Below are positions 39,069-47,852 of a DNA stretch of 64,000 bases, one piece after another. The stretch is from NCBI RefSeq assembly GCF_018424605.1, contig NZ_QTKT01000004.1, positions 186,001 to 250,000 of the forward strand, given 5' to 3'. Numbering within the stretch: the stretch's first letter is position 1; every line of letters starts with the position of its first letter. The notes beneath the pieces are model-generated. The model was not told the DNA's origin, did no database searches, and saw only the letters and a program-made list of their open reading frames with translations. A program made the translations under genes and the position numbers. Source of the DNA: Marinobacter lipolyticus (lineage in GTDB: Bacteria > Pseudomonadota > Gammaproteobacteria > Pseudomonadales > Oleiphilaceae).

Positions 39069-39992
39069 TCAGGCCGTAGTGCGCCAGGTCAAACCACGAA
39101 CCCAGGTCGGCACCGGCCCCACCACCCGGCTGGGGATATACCCCGTCAGCTTCACCAGCGCATCCACCGGCACGTGATACGGATGCGAGCGGTTCACCAC
39201 CATCTTCCCGTGCTGACTGATGATCTGGAACCACGGGTTCCGCCGGCCTTCCTCGGTGCGCCCTCCGATGCGCTCGTACTTGTTCATCGCCTCATACAGG
39301 CGCTCTTCCTTCAGCCCCATGGCCACAATGTTGTCCCGCATCTTGTTCAGCAGCGGCGCGTAGGCCAGCACCCCGAGGATCAGTTTGGGATTGGCCACCG
39401 TGCCGATCGTCTTCACCGCCAACTGGTGCAGCCGGCCGCGGCCCAGCATCTCCATGACGTGGAAATCCACCCCCAGGTGACGGGCCTCATCGGCGTTGAT
39501 CTTCTCGAACACCTCGTGGCACAGCGGATCGTCCACCTCTTCCAGCAGGAACTTCAGCAAGGCGCCGTCCAGGGCGATTTCCAGCATCGGGATCACCGAC
39601 CCCGGCACCTCCAGCGGCATGTCATCACTGTAACGGTCCAGCCACTCAATGGTCAGCCGCAAATTGATGTTCGGCTCCGGCAGCTCGTCACCGTCCAGCA
39701 TGCCCCACCGCCGCATCAGCGCCATTTCGGCGTTGGCGTGGCGCTGCTCTTCGGCGTGAAAGTAGGTGTAGATCTCCCGCAACGTATCCGTCGGCGCCTT
39801 TTTCGCCATCGCCGCGAAACCGCGGGCTCCCACGTGCTCAATCCACATCAGGTCGGACATGAACGCCTTCAGCTTGGGCCATTGCTCCGCGCTGATCCGG
39901 TCCGCACCCGGTGCGTCCCAGTCAATGTCCGCCAGCGCCCACTGGCTGCCCTTGATTTTTTCCAGCATCTTGTCGAGATCGATATTCGCCAT
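39069..39992 (-). CDS. ferritin-like diiron protein (predicted metal-dependent hydrolase family)
   Basis: A 307-residue helical protein with the residue pattern of a diiron four-helix bundle: E52 (WIEH), an E82xxH85 pair in AEEQRHAN, a glutamate-rich third helix (E138, E151-E152) and E169xxH172 in ADEARHLG. It resembles the PF10118-type 'predicted metal-dependent hydrolase' group, which accompanies flavin monooxygenases and short-chain dehydrogenases in lipid-degrading proteobacteria. An oxygenase or desaturase-like activity is possible but unproven. The start at the ATG (39990-39992) was chosen because translation begins cleanly with MANIDLDKML; the long upstream extension of the frame overlaps the SDR remnant and is low-complexity. 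No strong ribosome site is visible. Confidence 0.78.
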   Translation of the reverse strand: MANIDLDKMLEKIKGSQWALADIDWDAPGADRISAEQWPKLKAFMSDLMWIEHVGARGFAAMAKKAPTDTLREIYTYFHAEEQRHANAEMALMRRWGMLDGDELPEPNINLRLTIEWLDRYSDDMPLEVPGSVIPMLEIALDGALLKFLLEEVDDPLCHEVFEKINADEARHLGVDFHVMEMLGRGRLHQLAVKTIGTVANPKLILGVLAYAPLLNKMRDNIVAMGLKEERLYEAMNKYERIGGRTEEGRRNPWFQIISQHGKMVVNRSHPYHVPVDALVKLTGYIPSRVVGPVPTWVRGLTWRTTA

Positions 39993-40030
39993 AACGTCAT
40001 TACCCTTTAGAGTTGGTGGGGACCGGCTGT

Positions 40031-40450
40031 TCAGGTCAGGCGGCTGGCGCCGAAACGGTTGATCAACCCGGTACCCAGCGCGTAGGTCCGGGGAATCAGG
40101 CGCTTGGCCCGCCAGATCAGACGGGCGTCGAACTGCGGCATGACGTACAGATCGCCCCGATCCAGCGCCGCGAAGGCATCGTTGACCACCCGCTCCGGCG
40201 ACATACCGAAGCGGTCCATCAAGCGGTCGAAGAGTTTTGAGGACTCGCCCACGATGCGGCCGTTGGCGTTGATGTTGGTCTTCACCAAGGTGGGACATAG
40301 CGCGGTCACGGAAACGCCGGAGCCCGCCAGTTCCGCGGCCATGGTCTCAGTCAGCGCGAGTGCCCCGGCTTTGGTGACGTTGTAGGGGCCCATCAGGGGC
40401 GCTGCCGAGAAGCTGGCGGTGGAGGCCACGTTGATGATGCCGCCACGCCC
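40031..40450 (-). pseudogene. short-chain dehydrogenase, 5'-truncated
   Basis: Only the C-terminal part of an SDR is present. Reading on the minus strand it starts abruptly at GRGGIINVAST and continues with the catalytic YxxxK as YNVTKAGALALTETMAAEL, then LCPTLVKTNI and a normal C-terminus. The cofactor-binding half with TGxxxGxG, about 130 residues, is missing. The reading frame continues open to 40615 but that part codes for sequence unlike any SDR and lies antisense to the TetR remnant. It follows the ferritin-like gene's orientation and probably once belonged to its operon. Confidence 0.75.
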
Positions 40451-40453
40451 CAG

Positions 40454-40651
40454 TTGCCGGAGCCGGGGCGTGCCCTGAAGATCCGCAACATTCCCACCAT
40501 GAGCTACATCATGATCCATGGTGGTATTTACTCGGTGGTTCGACACCTGTGCGACCCGGCACCGCCCATCGGCTTCGATGAACTGGCCGAGGGGCTGGCG
40601 GATATGGTGGGGCATTACACCGAGCGGGAGATGGCGCTGGTTGCACCGTAA
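40454..40651 (+). pseudogene. TetR-like regulator, 5'-truncated remnant
   Basis: This 65-codon frame ends in SYIMIHGGIYSVVRHLCDP...FDELAEGLADMVGHY, which looks like the last helices of a TetR-type ligand-binding domain. No helix-turn-helix part exists upstream; instead the sequence passes directly into the SDR remnant on the other strand. I read it as the 3' end of a regulator that was once divergent from the SDR operon. The identification by eye is tentative. Confidence 0.45.
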
Positions 40652-40757
40652 TGGTGCCTGGCCGGTAACCGATATCGAAAATTACGATTTGCCATGGCTG
40701 ATACCAGCCCCTACCATCGTGCACCCTTTTGGTGCTCTGGAAGCTGAATCACACGTC

Positions 40758-41384
40758 ATGGGACAGAGAAACGAACGACTGCGCTGGCAACTGGTGTCCG
40801 GGCTGCTGACCGCCCTGCATCTGGAGCGGCTTACCGAGCGATACAGCCGACGGTCCGTGATGGCGGGCTTCAGCCTGGTCAACGGCGGCCTCAGCATTGC
40901 GCTGGTCTCCTTTGTCGCACTGGTGACTCAGGAAGCGTTTATTTTCCCGTCCCTCGGCGCAACCGCGTTCATCCTGTTTCATGTGCCGTTGGCGGAGCCG
41001 GCCTCCCCCCGCAACACCCTGTGCGGTCATTTCGTCGGGGCCGCCATGGGGTTGCTGAGCCTGTATGTGTTTGGCCTGCAGAATCAGCCCTCTGCTTTCC
41101 TGAACGGGGTTGATCTGGCGCGGGTCGGTGCGGCGGCGCTTTCCCTGGGGCTGACCGGATGCCTGATGGTGCTGTTCCGGGTGGCGCACCCGCCGGCAGG
41201 CGCGACGGCACTGATCGTGTCACTGGGGCTGATGCCCGATCCGGCGCAATTGCCGATTCTGATGGCCGGTGTCTTGCTGCTGCTGGTGCATGCCTTCGTG
41301 ATGAACCGGTTGTCCGGCATTCCCTATCCGCTGTGGTCAGCGGCGAAAGCGACGCCCGTCACCGGAGCGGTTTCCCGGCCCTGA
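40758..41384 (+). CDS. HPP-family membrane protein
   Basis: A 208-residue protein with four to five hydrophobic segments and the name-giving HPP motif in RVAHPPAGATALIVSLG, as well as FPSLGATAFILFHVPLAEPASPRN, both characteristic of the family. Some HPP proteins of cyanobacteria transport nitrite; a general role is not known. The start at 40758 was chosen because the open frame upstream runs through the TetR remnant in a different phase and has no similarity to the family; there is no strong ribosome site. It converges with the PAAR gene. Confidence 0.78.
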   Translation: MGQRNERLRWQLVSGLLTALHLERLTERYSRRSVMAGFSLVNGGLSIALVSFVALVTQEAFIFPSLGATAFILFHVPLAEPASPRNTLCGHFVGAAMGLLSLYVFGLQNQPSAFLNGVDLARVGAAALSLGLTGCLMVLFRVAHPPAGATALIVSLGLMPDPAQLPILMAGVLLLLVHAFVMNRLSGIPYPLWSAAKATPVTGAVSRP

Positions 41385-41404
41385 CCGGCGCGCCGCCCGG
41401 TCAG
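41381..41404. terminator. hairpin spanning both convergent stop codons
   Basis: CTGACCGG (41381-41388) and CCGGTCAG (41397-41404) form an 8-bp perfect stem that contains the TGA of the HPP gene and, on the other strand, the TGA of the PAAR gene. No T-run follows on either side. Confidence 0.4.
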
Positions 41405-41691
41405 CTGCCAATGATCACGGTGCCACTGCCAATGGTGACACCGCCGCAGGAAATGGCGCTGCCGGTGACCGCGGCGGGAATGCCGTTGATCACCACGGTG
41501 GCGGAGCCGGCGGCAATGGCGCGCGGGTGCGGCGGGTGTTTGGGCTTGGAGTGCATGGCCAGCGGGTCGCCGACTCGCGCCACCGGCTTGCCATCCACCA
41601 GCACATCCGGCGAGCCCGCGATCACCGGTGTGGGAGGAAAACCCTCGTGGTCGGTGCCGATGTCGCCCAGTAATACAATCGCTTTACTCAT
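41401..41691 (-). CDS. PAAR-domain protein
   Basis: A 96-residue protein consisting of a complete PAAR domain (GFPPTPVIAGSPDVLVDGKPVARVGDP...HPRAIAAGSATVVINGIPAAVTGSAISCGG), with conserved His and Cys residues that bind the zinc at the cone tip. PAAR proteins sharpen the VgrG spike of type VI secretion systems. No vgrG, effector extension or immunity gene is adjacent, so this is an orphan tip; any T6SS must be encoded elsewhere. The start ATG follows a short AT-rich gap shared with the divergent phosphoketolase. Confidence 0.92.
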   Translation of the reverse strand: MSKAIVLLGDIGTDHEGFPPTPVIAGSPDVLVDGKPVARVGDPLAMHSKPKHPPHPRAIAAGSATVVINGIPAAVTGSAISCGGVTIGSGTVIIGS

Positions 41692-41878
41692 TCCCTGACT
41701 TCCTTTTCTTCCGTGACAGTCCGTAGTCGTGAGGGGCTATCTTAAAGCCAATGCGCGGCCATGCCAAACGACCAGGTCTCACCGGCCACCGATTGGCTCG
41801 CGGATGACCTGCGTCAAAAGCGCCCGGGGCGGCATCTTCTACACTGCCTGTCATCCCATCGCGCCATGGAGGCTCGCC

Positions 41879-44263
41879 ATGTCTTCACCCAGTCACCCGG
41901 ACTTTGACCTCTGGCACCAGGGCTACGGCGTTATTCGCCATTCCCCGACCACCTGCATCCGCGCCAAGGCACTGGCAGAGCAGTTGGTGGCCGACGGCCA
42001 GCAGCCGGATACCGCCACGGTGTTCCGCAAGCTCATGGCGCTGGACCGCCTGACCAGTGCGGGGTTATGGCTGGTCGCCCACATGACCTACGCCAACCGG
42101 GTCGACATCGGCGGCCAGCCGCTGACGGCGCGGGACTTCAAGCTTCACCCCGAGGGCCACACCGGCGGCGCGCTCAATATGGTGCCCGCCTACGCCGCCT
42201 ACCTGGCCCTGAACAACCTGACCGGGCAGACCCGCAGCTGGCTCATGGGCCAGGGCCATTGCGTGGCCGCCATCGACGCACTCAATGTACTGACCGGCAA
42301 TCTGCACCCGGAGCAGCACAACCGCTACCGGGGCCCGGATGGCCTGTCGGCGCTGGTGTCGGACTTCTACAGCTATCGCCAGCGGCCCGATGGTGGCATG
42401 GCGGCGCCTTTGGGCAGCCATGTAAATCCGCACACCGCCGGCGGTATCATGGAAGGCGGTTACCTCGGCTTTGCGGAACTGCAGTACGCCCATATGCCAC
42501 TGCCCGGGGAGTCGCTGGTTGCCTTCCTGTCTGACGGCGCGGCCGAGGAGCAACGGGGCAGCGACTGGATTCCCCGCTGGTGGCGGGCAGAAGATTGCGG
42601 CACGGTGATGCCGGTGATGATTGCCAACGGCCGTCGCATCGAACAGCGCACAGAATTGGGCACCCGCGCCGGACTGGAGCGCTTCGAGGAACATCTGGTG
42701 GACCGCGGCTTTGCGCCAGTGCGCTTTGATGGCCGCGACCCCGCCGCCTTTGTGTGTGCGCTGTATGACATGGAGAAAACACTGGCCGCCAACGGTCGCC
42801 GGGCGGTGGCCGGGGAACAGAGCTACCCGGTTCGGGTGCCCTACGGCATTGCCGAGACGCTCAAGGGTTTTGGCTTTTACGGCGCCGGCGCAAACGCTGC
42901 CCATAACCTGCCACTGCCCGGCAGCCCGCGCGTGGATGCCAGGGCCCGCGAGCTGTTCCAGCAACATGCTGACAGGCTCTGGGTGGCGCCGGACGAACTG
43001 GCAACCTGCATCGCCCGGCTGAATCTGCACGATAGCCAACAGCGACCGCTGGAACGGGACCATGCCCTGGCCTGTCGCAATCCGGCAGAGCCGGTCATGT
43101 CGCAACTGCTGCAGGCCAGCGGCCCCTGCTCCCCGATGCAGGCCGTCGACGACTTCTTTACCGCCCTGGTTATCGCCAATCCCGGCTTGCGGGCCAGGGT
43201 GGGCAACCCGGACGAACTCGCCAGCAACCGACTCCACAAGGTGCTGGATCAGCTCAAACACCGGGTCAACGATCCGGAGAGCGACCAGGAATCGGTGCTG
43301 GGGCGGGTGATCACCGCGCTCAATGAAGAAGCGGTGGTATCGGCCTGCCTTGGCAACAAGGCAGGACTGAACCTGGTGGCCAGTTACGAGGCCTTTTGCG
43401 TAAAAATGCTGGGGGCCATCCGCCAGGAGCTGATTTTCGCCCGCCACCAGCGGGAGGTGGATCGCCCGCCCCGCTGGCTGGGCTTTCCGGTGATCGCCAC
43501 CTCCCATACCTGGGAGAACGGCAAGAACGAACAGTCCCACCAGGACACCACCTTCTGTGAAGCCCTGCTGGGGGAAATGAACGACGTGTCGCGGGTGGTG
43601 TTTCCCGCCGATTACAACAGCACACTGGCGGTGCTGCCGGGCATCTATCAGGGCCGCGGCACCTTGACCTGCATGGTGATTCCCAAACGGGAACGCCCGT
43701 GCGTGTTCAATGATACCGAGGCCCGGGCGCTGGCCCGCAACGGTGCCCTGGTAGTGGACGAAGACACCTCCAACGGCGAACCGGTGCTGCTGATTGCCAA
43801 CGGCGCCTACCAGTTGTCAGAGCTGATGCGCGCCTGTGAACGGCTGCGTGAAACCGGCACACCGTTCCGCCTGGTGTACCTGCAGGAGCCGGCGCGGTTT
43901 CGCCAGCCCCGGGATATCCACGAAGCTAACGCCTGTCTGTCCGAGTTTGAACGGGAGCGACTGTTTCCATTTCGTCTTCACCGCCGCGTGGCCCTGACCC
44001 ACATGCGACCGGAGGTGTTTCGTGGCCATCTTCACCCTCTCTTCCCGGAGCCGCGCCATTCCCGGGTGCTGGGTTACCTCAATCGCGGCGGCACGCTGGA
44101 TGAGGCCGGCATGCTGTTCGCCAACCGCTGCTCCTGGGCCCATGCGCTGTTAGCCTGCGCCCTGGTCATGGAAAAGCCGCCCGGCGAGTGGCTGTCCAGT
44201 GCCGAACTTGCAGCGGTGGAAGGTCGCGGCGACCCCGGTGTGGTTACCCGCGCGCCGGGCTAG
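41879..44263 (+). CDS. xfp: xylulose-5-P/fructose-6-P phosphoketolase
   Basis: A thiamine-diphosphate enzyme that splits xylulose 5-phosphate or fructose 6-phosphate with phosphate to acetyl phosphate plus an aldose phosphate. The 794-residue length is that of the family. Visible segments include the N-terminal HQGYGVIRHSPTT, the substrate and cofactor loop HPEGHTGGALNMVPAY, GQGHCVAAIDALN, and in the second half FPVIATSHTWENGKNEQSHQDTTF. The start is the ATG with GGAGG six bases upstream. No acetate kinase or phosphotransacetylase gene lies beside it. Its last 20 bases overlap the end of the P-type ATPase gene tail to tail. Confidence 0.92.
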   Translation: MSSPSHPDFDLWHQGYGVIRHSPTTCIRAKALAEQLVADGQQPDTATVFRKLMALDRLTSAGLWLVAHMTYANRVDIGGQPLTARDFKLHPEGHTGGALNMVPAYAAYLALNNLTGQTRSWLMGQGHCVAAIDALNVLTGNLHPEQHNRYRGPDGLSALVSDFYSYRQRPDGGMAAPLGSHVNPHTAGGIMEGGYLGFAELQYAHMPLPGESLVAFLSDGAAEEQRGSDWIPRWWRAEDCGTVMPVMIANGRRIEQRTELGTRAGLERFEEHLVDRGFAPVRFDGRDPAAFVCALYDMEKTLAANGRRAVAGEQSYPVRVPYGIAETLKGFGFYGAGANAAHNLPLPGSPRVDARARELFQQHADRLWVAPDELATCIARLNLHDSQQRPLERDHALACRNPAEPVMSQLLQASGPCSPMQAVDDFFTALVIANPGLRARVGNPDELASNRLHKVLDQLKHRVNDPESDQESVLGRVITALNEEAVVSACLGNKAGLNLVASYEAFCVKMLGAIRQELIFARHQREVDRPPRWLGFPVIATSHTWENGKNEQSHQDTTFCEALLGEMNDVSRVVFPADYNSTLAVLPGIYQGRGTLTCMVIPKRERPCVFNDTEARALARNGALVVDEDTSNGEPVLLIANGAYQLSELMRACERLRETGTPFRLVYLQEPARFRQPRDIHEANACLSEFERERLFPFRLHRRVALTHMRPEVFRGHLHPLFPEPRHSRVLGYLNRGGTLDEAGMLFANRCSWAHALLACALVMEKPPGEWLSSAELAAVEGRGDPGVVTRAPG

Positions 44264-47003
44264 GGGTGCCATGATTGGAGCCAGCTCGCCACGCCCGCAG
44301 GGCCGTTTCCAGCTCGAGAATCAGCAACACCGCCACCCCTGCCGCAACCGCAAACAGCAACTGCTCCGGGGCCAGTGGCGCGCTGCCGAACGTGCGGTGA
44401 GCCAGCGGCAGGTAGGTGAAAGCCAGCTGCAGTATGACCACACCGGCGACCGCCAGCAGCACCACCGGCGTGCCCAGGACACCCCGCAGCGTGATGGAGG
44501 GTGAATCGAGGTAGCGCACGGCAAACAGGTAGAACACCTCCATCGTCACCAGGGTGTTAACCGCCAGCGTGCGGGCGGTGGCTTCATCTCCGCTGTAATC
44601 CATCGCCCACACCCAGGCGGCAAAGATACCGCCCAGAAACAGCAGCGAGACAAACACCACCCGCCACACCACGAACCCCGCCAGCAGCGGCTCTTCCCGC
44701 GGGCGTGGGGTACGCTTCATCACCCCGGGCTCCGGCGGCTCGAACGCCAGGGTCATCGCCAGCACCACGGAACTGACCAGGTTGACCCAGAGAATCTGCA
44801 AGGCAGTAATGGGGAGCGTCAGCCCCAGCAACAGGGCGATAATCAGGCTGATGGATTCACCGCCGTTGATCGGCAGCATGAACGCAATGCCTTTCTTGAG
44901 GTTGGCGTAAACGGTTCGCCCCTCGCGAACAGCGGCGGCAATGCTGGCGAAATTGTCATCCAGCAACACCATCGCAGCGGCTTCCCGCGCGGCTTCGGAA
45001 CCCTTGACGCCCATGGCGATGCCCACGTCCGCCCGCTTCAGGGCCGGGGCATCGTTCACGCCGTCGCCGGTCATCGCCACCACACCGTGACGGGCCTGCA
45101 GCGCTTCCACCAGCCGCAGCTTGTGTTCCGGGCTGGTGCGGGCAAACACGTCCACCTCGCTGGCCAGCGCCATCAGATCCTGGTCGCTGACGGCGTCCAG
45201 TTCGCGCCCGGTAACCACTCGGCTGGCGTTTTCCAGCCCCAGTCTGACGGCAATGGCGGCTGCGGTCAGGGCGTGGTCACCGGTGATCATTTTCACGCGG
45301 ATGCCGGCGTCGTGACAGTCGCGGATGGCGTGGATGGCTTCCTGCCGTGGTGGATCCAGCAGCGCCACCAGGCCCAGCAATTCCAGACCGTCGCCAACCT
45401 CTTCCACCGCCAGGGTGTTCTGGCCGCCATCCACCGGCTTGCGGGCCAGGGCAAGCACCCGCAAGCCGCCGGAGGCCAGGTCGGCAATCACGTTCTCCCA
45501 ACCCTGGCGCGCCAGCGCCGCGGTGCTGCCATCGGCGCTGACAACGCGATGACACATGTCCAGAAGCCGTTCCGGCGCCCCTTTCACGTACACCACCGTG
45601 TGGCCGTGGTGATCGTGGTTCAGGGTGGCCATGAAACGGTGCTGGGTATCGAAGGGGATTTCGTCCAGCCTTGGCCAGTCCCGTTCGCTCTGTTCCAGTG
45701 GGAACTCCGCCTTGTGCGCGAACACTTTGAGCGCGCCTTCCATGGGATCGCCGGCCACGGTGGTTTCGCCCCCGGCGTGGCGGATGTGGGCGTCGTTGCA
45801 CAGGGCCGCCGCCCGCGCCAGTTCCGCCAACGCCGGCGATGCCGTGGTCTCTCCCGCGGGGGTACTCACCCGGCCCTCCAGCGCGTAACCTTCGCCACTG
45901 ACCTCCAGGCGCACGCCATCCACGACCACCGCGGTCACCATCATCTCGTTGCGAGTCAGCGTGCCGGTCTTGTCGGAACAAATCACCGATACCGCGCCCA
46001 GAGTTTCGATCACCGGCATTCGCCGCACCACCACATGGCGGCTGGCCATGCGCCGCACCCCGATGGCCAGGGTAATGGTGAGAATCGCCGGCAGGCCTTC
46101 GGGAATTGCCGCCACCGTCAGGCCCACCACCGCCATAAACAACTCCGCCCGCGGCAGCCCGCTGAAATACAGGCCACCGGCGAAAATGCCCAGCCCGGCC
46201 AGAACAATCAGCACCGACAGGTAGCGGGCAAAGCGGTCGATCTGCACCAGCAGCGGTGTTTTCAAGGTGGTGGTTTCCTGCAGCAGACCGGAAATACGAC
46301 CGATCTCGCTGTCCGGTCCGGTGCGAACCACCACACCGCGGGCGGTTCCGGTGGCCACCATGGTGCCGGCAAAGGCGAGACTGAACTGGTCCCCGAGTCC
46401 GGCATCAGCGGGCACGGGTTCAGTCGCTTTGTCCACCGACTCGGACTCGCCAGTGAGTATCGCCTCCTCGATCTTGAGGTTGTGGCAACGCTCCAGACGC
46501 AGGTCCGCCGGCACACGGTCGCCAGGCTCCAGCAACACCGTGTCTCCAGGCACCAGGTCGGCCGCGTCAATGCGGTGCTGGCCATCTTCCCGTACCACCA
46601 GCGCTTTCGGCGCCAGCATGTGGCGGATCGCCGCGAGCGCCTGTTCCGCCCGCCCCTCCTGAACGAATCCGACCAGGGTCTGGACCGCCACCACCGCCAG
46701 AATCACGGTGGTATCCACCCAGTGCCCGAGAAAGGCGGTGATGGTCGCTGCCGTCATCAGCACGTAGATCAGGAAATTTCGCAGCTGGCGCAGCAGCCTC
46801 GCCAGCGGGCCTCGCCGCACGGGCTCCGGCAACCGGTTATGGCCCCAGCGCAGCAGCCGTTCACTCGCGGCGGCGCCAGACAGCGGCACATCGGCGTCGA
46901 GGCTCTGGCGAACCTCGGCAACGGTCAAGGCGTGCCAGCCAAGCCCTGGTGGTGAGTCAGTCGGCTTTGACGACGACCGATGGATAGTGAATGGCAGTGG
47001 CAT
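44244..47003 (-). CDS. P2-type cation-transporting ATPase
   Basis: A 919-residue P-type ATPase of the calcium/sodium/potassium-pump-like P2 class. The N-terminal cation-ATPase domain (HALTVAEVRQSL, about 25-70) precedes the first membrane pair. The actuator loop has LTGESESVDK (183-192), membrane helix 4 has PEGLP (301-305), the phosphorylation site is DKTGTLT (D344), and GDGVNDAPALK appears in the hinge. Ten membrane helices are expected. PEGLP is the P2 ion-site motif and excludes a heavy-metal (CPx) pump. Which ion is moved (Ca2+, Mn2+ or another) is not readable. The start at 47003 has GGAG six bases upstream; 47036 is an alternative. Confidence 0.93.
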   Translation of the reverse strand: MPLPFTIHRSSSKPTDSPPGLGWHALTVAEVRQSLDADVPLSGAAASERLLRWGHNRLPEPVRRGPLARLLRQLRNFLIYVLMTAATITAFLGHWVDTTVILAVVAVQTLVGFVQEGRAEQALAAIRHMLAPKALVVREDGQHRIDAADLVPGDTVLLEPGDRVPADLRLERCHNLKIEEAILTGESESVDKATEPVPADAGLGDQFSLAFAGTMVATGTARGVVVRTGPDSEIGRISGLLQETTTLKTPLLVQIDRFARYLSVLIVLAGLGIFAGGLYFSGLPRAELFMAVVGLTVAAIPEGLPAILTITLAIGVRRMASRHVVVRRMPVIETLGAVSVICSDKTGTLTRNEMMVTAVVVDGVRLEVSGEGYALEGRVSTPAGETTASPALAELARAAALCNDAHIRHAGGETTVAGDPMEGALKVFAHKAEFPLEQSERDWPRLDEIPFDTQHRFMATLNHDHHGHTVVYVKGAPERLLDMCHRVVSADGSTAALARQGWENVIADLASGGLRVLALARKPVDGGQNTLAVEEVGDGLELLGLVALLDPPRQEAIHAIRDCHDAGIRVKMITGDHALTAAAIAVRLGLENASRVVTGRELDAVSDQDLMALASEVDVFARTSPEHKLRLVEALQARHGVVAMTGDGVNDAPALKRADVGIAMGVKGSEAAREAAAMVLLDDNFASIAAAVREGRTVYANLKKGIAFMLPINGGESISLIIALLLGLTLPITALQILWVNLVSSVVLAMTLAFEPPEPGVMKRTPRPREEPLLAGFVVWRVVFVSLLFLGGIFAAWVWAMDYSGDEATARTLAVNTLVTMEVFYLFAVRYLDSPSITLRGVLGTPVVLLAVAGVVILQLAFTYLPLAHRTFGSAPLAPEQLLFAVAAGVAVLLILELETALRAWRAGSNHGTPSPARG

Positions 47004-47155
47004 GGGCCGGCTCCGTGGCGACGTTACCGCTCCCATTAGAACCCGGCCAGTGCCTGGCCGGATTGCTGCAGGTCAAGAACAGAGCCTTGCGGCAAAAGGT
47101 GGGGAGCCGCCCTCGGGCGATTACCACAGCGGGAGGGCGAACAGCGACACTCCGG

Positions 47156-47764
47156 TCAGTTCACGAACACCGGGCCAAAGCCCATGTTCCACAGCAGCAC
47201 CGAACCCACCCGGGTGGATACCAGAATGACCAGCGCCACCGTGAGCAGGGCACCGCCATACATCACCGCCCGGTCTTTCTCGATCCCCATGACAATGGGC
47301 AGGCCATCGAACATCAGCCAGGCGCCGTAGCAGGCCGCCAGCAGGAACACCACAGCGTTGAACCAGGGTACCGGATACAGCAGCGCGAACCCCGCCAGGA
47401 ACAGCGGCGTGCAGGAATAGGAGGCCAGCGCAATACCGTTGGAGGGCACCGGCTCCTCCACCGCGCCGTAGGTTTTCGCCATCCAGTTGATGGCGAATCC
47501 AAGCGCGAACACGCCGACCAGCATCGCCAGATAGGTCAGCACACTGAGTTGCACGGCGCTGATTTCCGTCAGTTTTATCAGCCGATCATTGCCAACGGTC
47601 CAGCCAAAATGCGCCGTCGAGATATAAGCGCAGATCGGGGCGATGGCAGCCAGTACCAGCACGTACGCCACGTAGAGACGGCGGGGTGGTGCATGTTCGC
47701 GGCGGATCGACGCCCATTCTTCGTCGGGATGGGTAAACAGACCGAATGCATGAGACAGGAGCAT
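47156..47764 (-). CDS. Yip1-family inner-membrane protein
   Basis: A 202-residue protein with five hydrophobic segments and the bacterial Yip1 pattern: an N-terminal FGLFTHPDEEWASIR stretch, a PICAYIS loop and a final GGALLTVALVILVSTRVGSVLL helix. Bacterial homologues are annotated Yip1 or YohC; their function is unknown. It is a single-gene unit between the ATPase and the GST gene. Confidence 0.78.
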   Translation of the reverse strand: MLLSHAFGLFTHPDEEWASIRREHAPPRRLYVAYVLVLAAIAPICAYISTAHFGWTVGNDRLIKLTEISAVQLSVLTYLAMLVGVFALGFAINWMAKTYGAVEEPVPSNGIALASYSCTPLFLAGFALLYPVPWFNAVVFLLAACYGAWLMFDGLPIVMGIEKDRAVMYGGALLTVALVILVSTRVGSVLLWNMGFGPVFVN

Positions 47765-47852
47765 TGCCGTTCTCCTTTATTCTTTGTGGACTTCTAGCAA
47801 TTACGCTTCCTATAAAAAGCTAGATCAGAACGGCAAAAAGCTCCAGTGGCAC

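Noticed and set aside
36777..40010. A plus-strand open frame of over 1000 codons
   Set aside because: It lies antisense to ilvD, the monooxygenase and the ferritin-like gene, all with clear family motifs. Its translation is low-complexity and rich in His, Arg, Gln and Pro, as is usual for the complement of GC-rich genes.
40031..40615. Intact short SDR gene
   Set aside because: The frame is open for 194 codons, but the first third is not SDR-like and the cofactor-binding motif is absent.
45087..46955. A 622-codon plus-strand frame
   Set aside because: Antisense to the P-type ATPase, whose motifs are complete; no ribosome site and His/Gln-rich translation.
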